This document shows positions 40,903 through 51,153 of a stretch of 64,000 nucleotides of DNA, piece after piece (position 1 is the stretch's first letter; the number at the start of each line of letters is the position of its first letter). Origin of the DNA: Anaerosomatales bacterium. GTDB lineage: Bacteria > Actinomycetota > Coriobacteriia > Anaerosomatales > Anaerosomataceae. Where the stretch lies: NCBI GenBank assembly GCA_030019445.1, contig JASEEU010000006.1:62001-126000 (forward strand), read 5' to 3'. The position numbers were made by a program, and so were the translations under genes. Below the pieces are notes generated by a model. That model searched no databases. It was not told the origin of the DNA and saw only the letters and a program-made list of their open reading frames with translations.

Positions 40903-41088
40903 GTGTGGTGGTGGATCGGAGCGGTCGCGGCGCTGCTCGTATCGCTGGTTTGAATCGCGTACATCTCGGCGGACGGGGTCCGTCGCAAGGCGTCGTTCAT
41001 CGCGCCGGCGCTGTGGGCAGGGTACGCGTTCCACGCCGCGTTCGGCGTGCTGGGACTGTGGCTGCTGATGCGCGCCGCGAGCGCGTAG
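40903..41088 (+). CDS. Candidate selenoprotein, 61-residue two-helix membrane protein (copy 1)
   Basis: Read from GTG 40903, with 'AAGGAGG' 10 bases upstream, through an in-frame UGA at 40951-40953 (residue 17) to TAG. Helix one contains the UGA: 'WWWIGAVAALLVSLVU' then 'IAYISADG'. A basic loop ('VRRK') leads to helix two, 'GYAFHAAFGVLGLWLLM'. The second copy downstream has the same V-UGA-I-x-Y context and matches helix two at FHA, GL and neighbouring positions, so sequence after the UGA is conserved between copies, which argues for translation. An 8-bp hairpin starts 13 bases after the UGA. The family is unknown to me; Sec is inferred. Confidence 0.68.
40967..40985 (+). promoter_or_regulatory. 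Candidate bacterial SECIS element, copy 1
   Basis: An 8-bp stem (40967-40974 with 40978-40985, one G-U pair) closes a GGG loop. It starts 13 bases after the UGA, the same distance as in copy 2. Confidence 0.62.
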
Positions 41089-41101
41089 GAGGGATAGTGA
41101 G

Positions 41102-41305
41102 ATGCGAGTCTTTCTCAGGGTGCTCGGCGTGACGCTCGTGGCGCTGGGCGCGGTTTGAATCGTGTACGTGACGGTGGCGGTCGCCACCGGAGCCGAGGGC
41201 TTCACGACGATGACGGGACTCATCCCGGCGTTCGTGTTCCACGCGGTCGTCTCGATCGCCGGCTTGCAGGCGTTGAGCGCGGCGCGCCGTCCTGTGGTAT
41301 CCTAG
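41102..41305 (+). CDS. Candidate selenoprotein, 67-residue two-helix membrane protein (copy 2)
   Basis: Read from ATG 41102, with 'TAGGAGG' 9 bases upstream, through an in-frame UGA at 41156-41158 (residue 19) to TAG. Helix one is '[16 protein letters not shown]' then 'IVYVTVAV'; helix two is '[17 protein letters not shown]'. Aligned to copy 1, V-UGA-I-[AV]-Y and FHA-[AV]-[FV]-[GS]-[VI]-x-GL are shared, with 26 or 27 residues between the UGA and the Phe of FHA. A perfect hairpin with GGTC loop starts 13 bases after the UGA. typA begins 30 bases after the stop. Confidence 0.68.
41172..41189 (+). promoter_or_regulatory. Candidate bacterial SECIS element, copy 2
   Basis: CGGTGGCG (41172-41179) and CGCCACCG (41182-41189) are perfect complements. 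With a normal loop this gives a 7-bp stem and a GGTC loop, the same core as the GGUCU loop of the E. coli formate dehydrogenase SECIS. It starts 13 bases after the UGA. Confidence 0.65.
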
Positions 41306-41335
41306 CGCGCCCGTTTCTCCCGGACTTGGAGCACC

Positions 41336-43150
<1,815 letters not shown>

Positions 43151-43192
43151 CGGCACCCGGTGGCGGTTGCCGCCCATCTGAGGGCGACGAGG

Positions 43193-43229
43193 TGCGGAGA
43201 GACCGCGAGGGGGGTCCGGCCTCTCCGCA
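43193..43229. terminator. Possible terminator between typA and the CWB2 pseudogene
   Basis: TGCGGAGAG (43193-43201) pairs perfectly with CTCTCCGCA (43221-43229), enclosing a 19-base region that can form a smaller stem. It sits between two convergent genes. No clear T-run. Confidence 0.5.
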
Positions 43230-43239
43230 GGCTTGAGGG

Positions 43240-44936
43240 TCAGCTTTGCACGTCGAGCTGCCAGAACACCCAGTCGGACACGGCAGCCGAGCCTCCCAGG
43301 ATGTAGCTGCGCTCGATTCTCGGCACTCCGGTGACCGCCCACACCTCCTCCAGGTAGCATCTCGCGCCCGCCGGCAGCTCGTTGTCGACGTCATAGAGCC
43401 ACTTCGACGTCGTGGTCGACGCGGTGAGCAGGATGGGCTTCGGCGCCGCATTCCAGGTCTCCGCACACAGCGGCGCGGCCGAGAGCGCGTCAGGGAAGTC
43501 ATCCCCGCGACAGACAGCGATCCGCTCGCGATCGGAACGACCGAGCGCGTTGGGTCTGCCGGGTGTCCCCACCTGCGCGGTGTTCGCGGGGAGTCCGGCC
43601 GCCCACGTCGCGAAGACTTTGGAGGTATGGTAGCGGTTCGACCCGGCAAGACGGATGACCCGGTTTGCGCCCAGCTCGGCCTTGAGCTGCGATTCCACGG
43701 TGGCCGAGACGACGGATGTCCCTCCGACGATCGCGACGTCGGTGATCGCGAGGTCCCTGATGCACTGCAGCACCCGTGGGTCGAGCGAGGAAGCGCCGGT
43801 CAGCAGGATCGGAGCGAAGCGCGCGGCGGACATGGACGAGGCGGACAGCGAGTCGGGGTAGTTGTACGCGTTGCAGATGAACGCGAAGCCCGGCGGAGAC
43901 TGGCCGGGCCACGGTGGGTCGGGCGTGCTGACGAGGCCGGACATCGTCTTGGCGATCTCCACCGAAGTGGCGACCCGATCGCTTCCCTCCACGCGGACGA
44001 CGGTGACCGGCGCCCAGGAGGGGAAGGCGTCTTCGATCTGCTGCACGACGGCCTCGCTCACCGCAGCCGTACCGCCGAGCACGTAGACGGTGTCGGGATC
44101 GAGTCGCTGCAGTTCCGCCTTCGTGGCCGCCGGGAGCGCGCCCGACTCCGTCAGCAGTATCGGCCCCTGGCAGATCCCCGCGAGCGAGCCGCCTGCCAGC
44201 GCGTCGGGGAAGTTGTAGCCGTTGGCGACGATCGCCGAGCTCAGGTTGAAGTACCCATGGAACCGCGCAGGCTGATGTCGGCGAAGCGCTCGACGCTCGC
44301 CTGCACGGCGGTGGCGATGCGGTTGGAGCCCGCGATGCGCGTGAGCGTCCCCACCTTGATACGGAACGTGTAGCGCCCGGCGTTGTCGAAGTACCCGCTG
44401 CCGCTGTTGTCGCCGTACGGCCGGATGCGGATGAAATAGTCCCCGCCGGCCACGGGTCTGAACGTGACGCTCGCTCCCAGGTGGTCCCACCACGGCCCCC
44501 GGATGTTGGAGGCGATCGCCACGGGATCGGTCGTGTACGGGTTCAGTGAGAGCGGGTCGGTGGGCGTGAACGCGAGCCCGGGACCGTAGATCTCGATCAC
44601 GGGGTTCACGTCGCGGCTGTCGTTGGAGACGGCCTCGATGACGTAGACGATGCCGGCTACGGCGTCATGGCTCGAGACCGTGAAGCGATACCAGTCCTGG
44701 TCGCCGGTCGTGGCATTGGCGATGTCGATCGTGTGCGCCTCGGTGTAGGGGTCGTGCCCCGCGGCGGCGACCTGCGCGGTGATGATGCGGGCGCTCGCCT
44801 TGATGTCGTCCCCGCCGCTCGCCTCGTACGCGTCCACGGCGTAGGTGGGCGGCCATGCGCCGGCCATGCCCGGGGGCACCACCGCCGAGAAGAGCAGCAG
44901 GCTGGCGAGCACGCAGAGCGCCCGGCGCATCGTCAT
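43240..44936 (-). pseudogene. CWB2-repeat surface protein gene split by a frameshift
   Basis: Two overlapping frames encode one protein. The first (start 44936, SD 'GGGGGTGG') has a signal peptide, a beta domain similar to PPC-type domains ('TGDQDWYRFTVSSHD', 'GRYTFRIKVG'), then the start of a CWB2 repeat, 'RIAGSNRIATAVQ', and stops at 44241. The other frame continues that same repeat ('SSAIVANGYNFPDALAGG') and two more ('VEGSDRVATSVEI', 'LAGSNRYHTSKVF') to 43240. A single-base change near 44245-44275 restores the reading. It may be a true pseudogene, a phase-variable gene or a sequencing error. No homopolymer is at the break. Confidence 0.82.
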
Positions 44937-45052
44937 CGGAAACCACCCCCGCACGGTCACGGCAGGGGTGCCCGGCGGCACGCAAGATGCACCGAGGGCG
45001 CCCCTCCCTCGGTACACTAGGTATACCCAGGAATCCCGGGCGACGGCCGTCC

Positions 45053-45736
45053 CTATGCGGGCAGGTCGGCCGCGACCCGGCCGTCGACGATCCGGAGCAC
45101 GTCGTCGGCCGCCTCGGCCATGCGTGCGTCGTGCGTGACCATGATGCACGTCATGTCCCGCCCGTGGATGTGGCTGCGCAGCAGGTCGACGACGTGTTTG
45201 CCGCGCTCCGTGTCGAGATTCGACGTCGGCTCATCCACGAGCATGATCTCGGGGCTGTTCATGAGCGCCCGCGCGATGGCGACGCGCTGGCGTTCGCCAC
45301 CCGACAGCTCGGCTGGCGTGTGGCTCGCCCGCTCGGCAAGCCCGAACTCGGCCAGCAGCGCCAAGGCGCGCTCGCGGTCCTCTCGGGTGATCCTGCCCGA
45401 GAAGTGCGGCACGAGGAGGAGGTTCTCGGCGGCCGAGAGATAGGGCACCAGGTGGTGGTCCTGGAAGACGATCCCGACGTGCTCGCGGCGGAAGGCCGCT
45501 GCCGCCCGGCTGCCGTGCAGGTGCACGGGCTCGTCGTCGATGAGGATCTCCCCGGCGGTAGGGCGCAGCAGACCGGCGACGATCGAGAGCAGCGTCGTCT
45601 TGCCGGACCCCGACGGGCCGAGCACCGCGAGCAGCTTGCCGCGGTCGAGCTCGAACGAGACGTCCTCGAGCGCCGTCACCTGCGTCCGACCGCTCCCGTA
45701 GGTCTTGGTGATGTTCCTGACTGCAAGAAGGCTCAT
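45053..45736 (-). CDS. ABC transporter ATPase (LolD/MacB-like)
   Basis: A 227-residue ATPase. Walker A 'GPSGSGKTTLLSIV' (about 40), Q-loop 'IVFQDHHLVPYL', signature 'LSGGERQRVAIARAL' (about 142) and Walker B 'IMLVDEPTSNLD' are intact. The sequence type is that of LolD/MacB ATPases that power FtsX-fold permeases by mechanotransmission. It follows its permease by 8 bases in the same operon. Confidence 0.93.
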   Translation of the reverse strand: MSLLAVRNITKTYGSGRTQVTALEDVSFELDRGKLLAVLGPSGSGKTTLLSIVAGLLRPTAGEILIDDEPVHLHGSRAAAAFRREHVGIVFQDHHLVPYLSAAENLLLVPHFSGRITREDRERALALLAEFGLAERASHTPAELSGGERQRVAIARALMNSPEIMLVDEPTSNLDTERGKHVVDLLRSHIHGRDMTCIMVTHDARMAEAADDVLRIVDGRVAADLPA

Positions 45737-45744
45737 CGGCGTTC

Positions 45745-46899
45745 CTAGTGGCCCGAATGGTCGAGGGCTGTCGCGGGGTCGATCTTGAGGATGGATCGTA
45801 GCGAGAACAGGCTGCCGAGATACGCCATGGCGTAGACGGCCGCCAGGCTCACCAGCCAGCGGCCGACCTGCGGATCGAACGCCATCGTGGGCGGCATGGA
45901 ACCCCCCGCGCCGAGCGCGAGCGCAACGCCGACCCCGGCCGCGGCCGTCACGAGGATCGTGATCTGCAGCAGCAGCTGGCGGTAGACGTACGCGTTGGAG
46001 GCGCCGAGCGCCTTGATGGCCGCTATCTGTCCCGTCTTGTGCAGCGTCGTGATGTAGAAGAAGACGCCGATCACGAGCGCGCCGATCACGAGCGAGACGA
46101 CCTGGATGCCGTCGACGGCGAGGATCATGACGGGCATGCCGTTGCCGGCGAGCGCGGCCTCCTCGGGCGTCGTCACCTCGAACCCGCCTCCGAGCTCCGC
46201 CTGCAAGCTCTCGACCGTGGTGCCCGGAGCCAGATCGACCGCGACGATGGACGCTCCTCCGGTGATGCGCTCGGCGGCCTCGCCCATGGCGGTTGCCGAG
46301 ACACCCTCGCCCTCGGCCATCGTGCCGAGCGCCGATGCGAGGTAGAGCCGCTCCCAGGTGGCCATGTCGGTGTAGATGGCCGGCGCCATCACGTAGCGGC
46401 GATGCTCGGTGAAGGCGACGACCGTGAGCTCGGCGTCCGCCGGCGTGAGGTGCAGCGTGTCCCCGATCTCGACTCCGTTGGCTTTCGCGGTGATGTCGAT
46501 GATGGCCTCGCCGGGGCCGGGCGCGGCCGTGGTGCCCTCCACGATGGGCAGCTGGTCGAAGCGGTCGCCCAGGCCGAAGACGCGCGCGTCGAACTCCTCG
46601 GCGGACGAGTCCACCGAGACGATCACGTGGCCGACCGCGTAGGACGAGGCGACGCCGGGGGCCGATGCGACCTCCTCGAGCGCCTCGGCGGACAGCACGC
46701 TGCGTTCGAGCGCGAGGTACGTGTCGCCCTGGAAGACGAGCGCGTCGGCGGCGAGCGAGCCCTTCGCGCCGGTCATGCCGGTGATGAGCCCCTCGGACAT
46801 GGCCGACATGAGCATGGTGAGCGCGACGACGAGGCCGATCGCGAGCGCGATCAGCCCGAACTTCAGCTTGCCGCCGAGCAGCTCTTTGATGGCGAGCAC
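45745..46899 (-). CDS. FtsX/MacB-type permease
   Basis: A 384-residue membrane protein: one N-terminal helix (about 15-35), a 230-residue extracytoplasmic domain and three C-terminal helices (about 265-375), the standard MacB/FtsX layout. 'KTGQIAAIKALGASNAYVYR' is the conserved cytoplasmic coupling helix region. The GTG start has 'AAGGAG' 4 bases upstream. Together with the downstream ATPase it forms a type VII-like ABC system, probably for a lipid, peptide or envelope stress. Confidence 0.9.
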   Translation of the reverse strand: MLAIKELLGGKLKFGLIALAIGLVVALTMLMSAMSEGLITGMTGAKGSLAADALVFQGDTYLALERSVLSAEALEEVASAPGVASSYAVGHVIVSVDSSAEEFDARVFGLGDRFDQLPIVEGTTAAPGPGEAIIDITAKANGVEIGDTLHLTPADAELTVVAFTEHRRYVMAPAIYTDMATWERLYLASALGTMAEGEGVSATAMGEAAERITGGASIVAVDLAPGTTVESLQAELGGGFEVTTPEEAALAGNGMPVMILAVDGIQVVSLVIGALVIGVFFYITTLHKTGQIAAIKALGASNAYVYRQLLLQITILVTAAAGVGVALALGAGGSMPPTMAFDPQVGRWLVSLAAVYAMAYLGSLFSLRSILKIDPATALDHSGH

Positions 46900-46987
46900 G
46901 CGGCTCCTTCATCGCGTGGGGGCAGACGACGCGATGATAGCCCATCACGCTCCGCCGTGCCCGCGGCAGCGCTGTGCGCCGCGCCGC

Positions 46988-47293
46988 CTAGAGCTCGTTC
47001 TGCTCGGCCCCGATGTCCTCTAGCTCCACGACCTTGTACACCTTGTCGTGCTCGCGCGCGTGCTCGGCGACGCGTATCCCCACGTCGGCACCGGGCTCGG
47101 CGTGGCGGACGGTCTCGTGCTCGATCTGCATCGACCCGACGTTCTGCTCGAAGTCGGACGTATGGCCGAGGATGTGGATGTGATCTCCCACGTCGAGCGG
47201 CGCGTCCAGGTGCACGCCAGCCACGTGCAGGTCCGTCCAGTAGTGGATGACCTCGCCGACCTCGGTCTCGCGCATCGGTGCGTGTTCCTGCAT
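46988..47293 (-). CDS. EF-Tu domain 2-like protein
   Basis: A 101-residue protein consisting of one small beta barrel like domain 2 of EF-Tu ('GEVIHYWTDLHVAGVHLDAPLDVGD', split for reading: GEVIHYW, VAGVHL, LDVGDHIHILG). The pattern continues with 'SMQIEHETVRHAEPGADVGI'. Such stand-alone 'translation elongation factor-like' proteins are common and of unknown role. The start at 47293 follows 'AGAGGGGG'; the ATG at 47275 is an alternative. Confidence 0.78.
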   Translation of the reverse strand: MQEHAPMRETEVGEVIHYWTDLHVAGVHLDAPLDVGDHIHILGHTSDFEQNVGSMQIEHETVRHAEPGADVGIRVAEHAREHDKVYKVVELEDIGAEQNEL

Positions 47294-47359
47294 GCGTATG
47301 CACCCCCTCTCTCTGTCCATAGAGAGGTGATACCCGCCCTGCCGCTTCTGACGTCGCGC

Positions 47360-47998
47360 CTACGAGCTGATACGGCGTTCCACTTCGGCGACGATGGCGG
47401 CCACAGCGAATTCGACGATCTCGTCCGGCCCGCTCGTCGTCTGACCCGAGTGCAGGAGTTCGTGGATCGCGGGGTACCGCTCTTGGGGCAGCGACAGCAT
47501 GGTCTGCGCATGCTCTTCGGCAGCCCCGGGGGCACGGTTCTGAGCCCCGATCGCCAGTGCGAGCCCGCTCGTGAAGAACCCGACTGCGTTGATGGCCAGC
47601 AGCGCGTGGTGCAGCGACGCACCTGCGGCGGTCATGATCTCCAGGGCGCGCTCCAGCACCATCAGGGCGCCGGGCGTGCGCCACGGACGCTCGGCGATGA
47701 CGGGCAGCGCATTGGGGTGCGCCATGAGCGCGCCCACGTACGCGCGGACGAGCGCTCGAAGCCGGTCCTGCCACGAGAGCGCCGGGTCGTCGGTGAGGTC
47801 GGCCTGCGAGACCACCGCTTCCACGATGCCGTCGAGCAGCTTGTCCTTGCCCGGGATGTGGCGGTATGCCGCCATGGGATCCACGCCGAGCTCGGCGCCG
47901 AGGCGGCGCATGGAGAGCGCCTCGAGTCCGTCGCGATCCACCACATCGAGGGCGGTAGCGATCAGAAGCTCCTTGGTGAGGCCGGCACGTGGGCTCAC
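47360..47998 (-). CDS. TetR-family regulator, divergent from the methyltransferase
   Basis: A 212-residue TetR regulator with 'LSMRRLGAELGVDPMAAYRH' (helix-turn-helix) and a C-terminal domain similar to the TetR regulators at 29996 and 56335. The GTG at 47998 is preferred because 'GAGGAG' is 8 bases upstream; the ATG at 48004 is too near. It faces the promoter at 48031, which carries two matching dyads, so it probably represses the divergent methyltransferase-like gene. Confidence 0.9.
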   Translation of the reverse strand: MSPRAGLTKELLIATALDVVDRDGLEALSMRRLGAELGVDPMAAYRHIPGKDKLLDGIVEAVVSQADLTDDPALSWQDRLRALVRAYVGALMAHPNALPVIAERPWRTPGALMVLERALEIMTAAGASLHHALLAINAVGFFTSGLALAIGAQNRAPGAAEEHAQTMLSLPQERYPAIHELLHSGQTTSGPDEIVEFAVAAIVAEVERRISS

Positions 47999-48030
47999 GG
48001 TCATTCTCCTCGCGAGGCAGCGGGTACCAC

Positions 48031-48075
48031 TTGACAAGTCTACATCGTAGACAGTACTGTGTCTACGCCGTAGAC
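48031..48075 (+). promoter_or_regulatory. Promoter with two GTCTAC-N3-GTAGAC operators
   Basis: TTGACA (48031-48036) and TACTGT (48055-48060) are 18 bases apart. A perfect dyad, GTCTAC-ATC-GTAGAC (48038-48052), is in the spacer and a second, GTCTAC-GCC-GTAGAC (48061-48075), directly follows the -10. The centres are 23 bp apart. The divergent TetR gene begins 33 bases away. Confidence 0.85.
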
Positions 48076-48117
48076 ATCAACCCCCCGCATCCGCCGGTGG
48101 CGACAGGAGGAGAAGAC

Positions 48118-48783
48118 ATGATCGACCCCGTTCGCGATCACTTCGGGCAGTGGTGGGCAGTCGCTGCCTGGATCGTTCTCTTTGGACTGTTCCTGCTCTT
48201 CACGCCGTTCTACAAGAAGAGCGGCATCAAACCCAAAGGCGCATTCCTGGCATTCGTGGTGGCGCTCGCGCTCGAGATGTTCGGAGTGCCGCTCTCCATG
48301 TACGCGCTCTCGGCCGTGCTCGGCAGGTACCTGCCCGATGGTGTCCTGTGGGGTCATACGCTCAACGCCCATATCGGTCTCGCCGGGACCAACATCGCGC
48401 TCGTCTGCTATCTGGTGGGCGCCGCACTGATCATCGCCGGTTGGCGACGCATCTATCGCGACTACTGGAGCAAGGAACGTGGCGAGGGCACGCTCGTGAC
48501 CGGCGGCATCTACCGTTTCATCCGGCATCCCCAGTACACGGGTTTCGCGCTCATCACTACCGGGATGTTGGCCGAGTGGGCCACGCTCCCGACGCTGATC
48601 ATGTGGCCGATCCTCGGCGTCATCTACTACCGGCTCGCCCGGCGCGAAGAGGCAGACATGCGTGAGGAGTTCGGGTCGGCCTACGACGCGTACGCCGCCA
48701 CGACCGGGATGTTCCTGCCCACCAAGGTCTTCTCGCAGCGCGCCCGCCGAGATCGCCGCGATGCCGCTCGGGTCGTTGCGTGA
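48118..48783 (+). CDS. Isoprenylcysteine methyltransferase-family membrane protein
   Basis: A 221-residue membrane protein with about five helices. 'LVTGGIYRFIRHPQYTGF' (about residues 125-142) followed by 'REEADMREEFGSAYDAYA' is the conserved signature of the ICMT/PEMT family, which binds SAM at the membrane face. In bacteria these proteins methylate varied substrates; the one here is unknown. The SD 'AGGAGGAG' precedes the ATG. It is under TetR control. Confidence 0.88.
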   Translation: MIDPVRDHFGQWWAVAAWIVLFGLFLLFTPFYKKSGIKPKGAFLAFVVALALEMFGVPLSMYALSAVLGRYLPDGVLWGHTLNAHIGLAGTNIALVCYLVGAALIIAGWRRIYRDYWSKERGEGTLVTGGIYRFIRHPQYTGFALITTGMLAEWATLPTLIMWPILGVIYYRLARREEADMREEFGSAYDAYAATTGMFLPTKVFSQRARRDRRDAARVVA

Positions 48784-48872
48784 CCCTCGCGCCGCCCTCG
48801 GCGATAATGTGAGGGCGCGGCGCTCACACGGCGCCGTGCCCTCACGGCCGAGATCAGGGGGGGCATCCACGC

Positions 48873-50216
48873 ATGATCGAGCGCTACACCCGGCCCGAGA
48901 TGGGTCGCATCTGGGAACTCGAGAACAAGTTCGCCATCTGGCAGGAGATCGAGGTCCTCGCCTGTGAGGCGCAGGCCGAGCTCGGCCAGATCGGCATCAC
49001 CGCCGAGGAGGCCGCGCACATCCGCGAGCACGCCGCGTTCGAGGTGGCCCGGATCGACGAGCTCGAGGTCACGCTCAACCATGACGTGATCGCGTTCCTC
49101 ACGAACATGGCCGAGCACATCGACGCGGGCATCGCCGAGGGCGCGCCCAAGCCGAGCCGCTGGGTGCATTACGGCATGACCTCCTCGGACCTCGGCGACA
49201 CGGCGCTCTGCTACCAGATGGTGCAGGCCACCGATATCCTCATCGCCGACGTGCGGCGTATCGGTAGTATCTGCACACGCCGGGCGCTGGAGACGCGCGA
49301 GATGCTCTGCGTGGGCCGGACGCACGGCATCCACGCCGAGCCCATGACGATGGGCATGAAGTTCGGTCGCTGGGCATGGGCGATGAAGCGCGCCGAGCAG
49401 CGGCTGCTGCGCACGCGCGAGATGGTCGCCACCGGTGCCATCAGCGGCGCTGTGGGCAGCTACTCCAACATCGACCCGTTCGTGGAGAGCTACGTCTGCG
49501 AGCGGCTCGGCCTCACACCTGAGCCGCTCTCCACGCAGGTGCTGCCGCGCGATCGGCACGCGCAGTTCCTTGCGGTGCTGGCGACCGTCGCCGCTTCGGC
49601 CGAGGAGATCGCCACCGAGGTGCGCGCGCTGCAGAAGTCGGACACGCTCGAGGCGGAGGAGCCCTTCGCCGCGGGCCAGAAGGGTTCGAGCGCGATGCCG
49701 CACAAGCGTAACCCCATCACCGCCGAGAGGATCTGCGGGCTTGCCCGGGTCGTGAAGGCCAACGCGCAGGTCGGCTTCGACAACGTGGCGCTCTGGCACG
49801 AGCGTGACATCTCGCACTCATCGGCCGAGCGCGTGGTGCTCGCGGACTCGACGATCGCGCTCGACTACCTTCTCGGCAAGCTCGAGTGGGTCCTGGACGG
49901 GCTCGTGCTCTATCCGGAGCGCATGCGCGCCAACCTCGAGGCGACGCGCGGGCTCATCTACTCGAGCCGCGTGCTGCTCGCGCTCGTGGACACCGGCATC
50001 ACGCGCGAGGAGGCGTACGCGATCGTGCAGCGCAACGCCATGCGCGTGTGGGACGACATCCAGCAGGCGCGCAGCGGCCCGACGTATCGCGAAGCGCTGG
50101 AGGCGGATCCCGCGTGCTCGCTCTCGGCAGCACAGCTCGACGCCATCTTCGACCCGTGGGCGTTCCTCGAGCGGATCGACGTGCTCTTCGAGCGGCTGGA
50201 GGAGTGCGGGTTCTGA
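48873..50216 (+). CDS. purB: Adenylosuccinate lyase
   Basis: A 447-residue enzyme of the fumarase/aspartase fold that acts twice in purine synthesis. The signature loop is 'GSSAMPHKRNPITAER' (about residue 270); 'YGMTSSDLGDTA' and 'GRTHGIHAEPMT' supply other active-site residues. Length is standard for the shorter bacterial type. A G-rich SD lies upstream. It is not in one operon with purE. Confidence 0.95.
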   Translation: MIERYTRPEMGRIWELENKFAIWQEIEVLACEAQAELGQIGITAEEAAHIREHAAFEVARIDELEVTLNHDVIAFLTNMAEHIDAGIAEGAPKPSRWVHYGMTSSDLGDTALCYQMVQATDILIADVRRIGSICTRRALETREMLCVGRTHGIHAEPMTMGMKFGRWAWAMKRAEQRLLRTREMVATGAISGAVGSYSNIDPFVESYVCERLGLTPEPLSTQVLPRDRHAQFLAVLATVAASAEEIATEVRALQKSDTLEAEEPFAAGQKGSSAMPHKRNPITAERICGLARVVKANAQVGFDNVALWHERDISHSSAERVVLADSTIALDYLLGKLEWVLDGLVLYPERMRANLEATRGLIYSSRVLLALVDTGITREEAYAIVQRNAMRVWDDIQQARSGPTYREALEADPACSLSAAQLDAIFDPWAFLERIDVLFERLEECGF

Positions 50217-50259
50217 GGCGCTGCCCGGGTGCCCGCTCTCGCCGAGCGCGCGGCGACGG

Positions 50260-51072
50260 CTACTCCCCGAGCGCGATCAGCTCCGAGACCGTCACGAAGC
50301 GGTAGCCGTCGGCTTGCAGCTCGCCGATGATGCGCCCGAGCGCCTCGCGCGACGCCGCGCGGGCGTCGTACATGACGTGCATCAGGATGATGGACCCCGG
50401 CCGCACGTTGGTCACGACGTGCTCGACGAGCGCGTCGGAATCATCGGCGATCTCGCCGATAGAGTCCGGCTCCAGGTCCCAGGTCACCGTCGTGCGGTCG
50501 GTGCGCGCAAGGTAGAGCGGGACCGACAGGAATCGCTTGCACCCCGGCGGTCGGAACGTGATCGGTCCCGCATACCCCGCATCCCGGATGAGGACATCGG
50601 TCCGCTCGATCTCGGCAGATGCGGCATCGGTCGAGAGGAAGTACATCCGACGGTGCGTGTACGTGTGGTTGCCCAGCTCGTGTCCGGCCCCCGCGATCGC
50701 GCGGGCAGCGGCGGGGTTCTCGGCCATCTCGGCGCCGGTGAGGTAGAACGTCGCGGTGATGTCGGCGTCATCGAGCACGCGAAGCACTTCGTCGGTGTGC
50801 GCGGGATTCGGGCCGTCGTCGAAGGTGAGCGCGACGACGCGCTCTGCGGTGTCGACACGCGGCACGAGCGTGCCCGCGAGCTGGAAGGTGCGCGACTTCG
50901 TGAGCTGGTAGACGCCGATGCCGACACCCGCCGTCGCGATGATGAGCGCAAGAGCGACGCGGCCCGCCATGCGCAGCCGCGTGCGTGACGGCCCGAACAA
51001 CGCCCGCGCGCCTGCGAGCAGCACGGCGGCGAGCACGGCGAGCAGCGATGTCCCGAGCACGACGTCAGCCAT
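50260..51072 (-). CDS. Membrane-anchored polysaccharide deacetylase
   Basis: A 270-residue NodB-fold deacetylase. Two hydrophobic segments at the N-terminus (about 5-25 and 35-57) anchor it. The catalytic motifs are 'LTFDDGPNPAHTDEVL' (motif 1 with the Asp pair, about 88), 'GNHTYTHRRM' (His metal ligands, about 134), 'FRPPGCKR' (motif 3) and 'ILMH' near the C-terminus. It probably modifies peptidoglycan or another wall polymer. Convergent with purB; no SD is visible. Confidence 0.9.
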   Translation of the reverse strand: MADVVLGTSLLAVLAAVLLAGARALFGPSRTRLRMAGRVALALIIATAGVGIGVYQLTKSRTFQLAGTLVPRVDTAERVVALTFDDGPNPAHTDEVLRVLDDADITATFYLTGAEMAENPAAARAIAGAGHELGNHTYTHRRMYFLSTDAASAEIERTDVLIRDAGYAGPITFRPPGCKRFLSVPLYLARTDRTTVTWDLEPDSIGEIADDSDALVEHVVTNVRPGSIILMHVMYDARAASREALGRIIGELQADGYRFVTVSELIALGE

Positions 51073-51153
51073 GCGGCGATTCTACACGAGCGCGCCGGGC
51101 GCGGTATCCCGAAGGCGTGCGGAGGCGCATACTACCCGTGGAGGGAGGCCGAG

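Noticed and set aside
40951-41158. UGA read as tryptophan in place of Sec in the small membrane proteins
   Set aside because: Trp is encoded by TGG throughout, including three consecutive TGG codons at the start of copy 1, and many genes here end with TGA as a true stop.
43193-43229. A riboswitch-like structure after typA
   Set aside because: It lies between two convergent genes and forms one stem with a variable interior, so a weak terminator is simpler.
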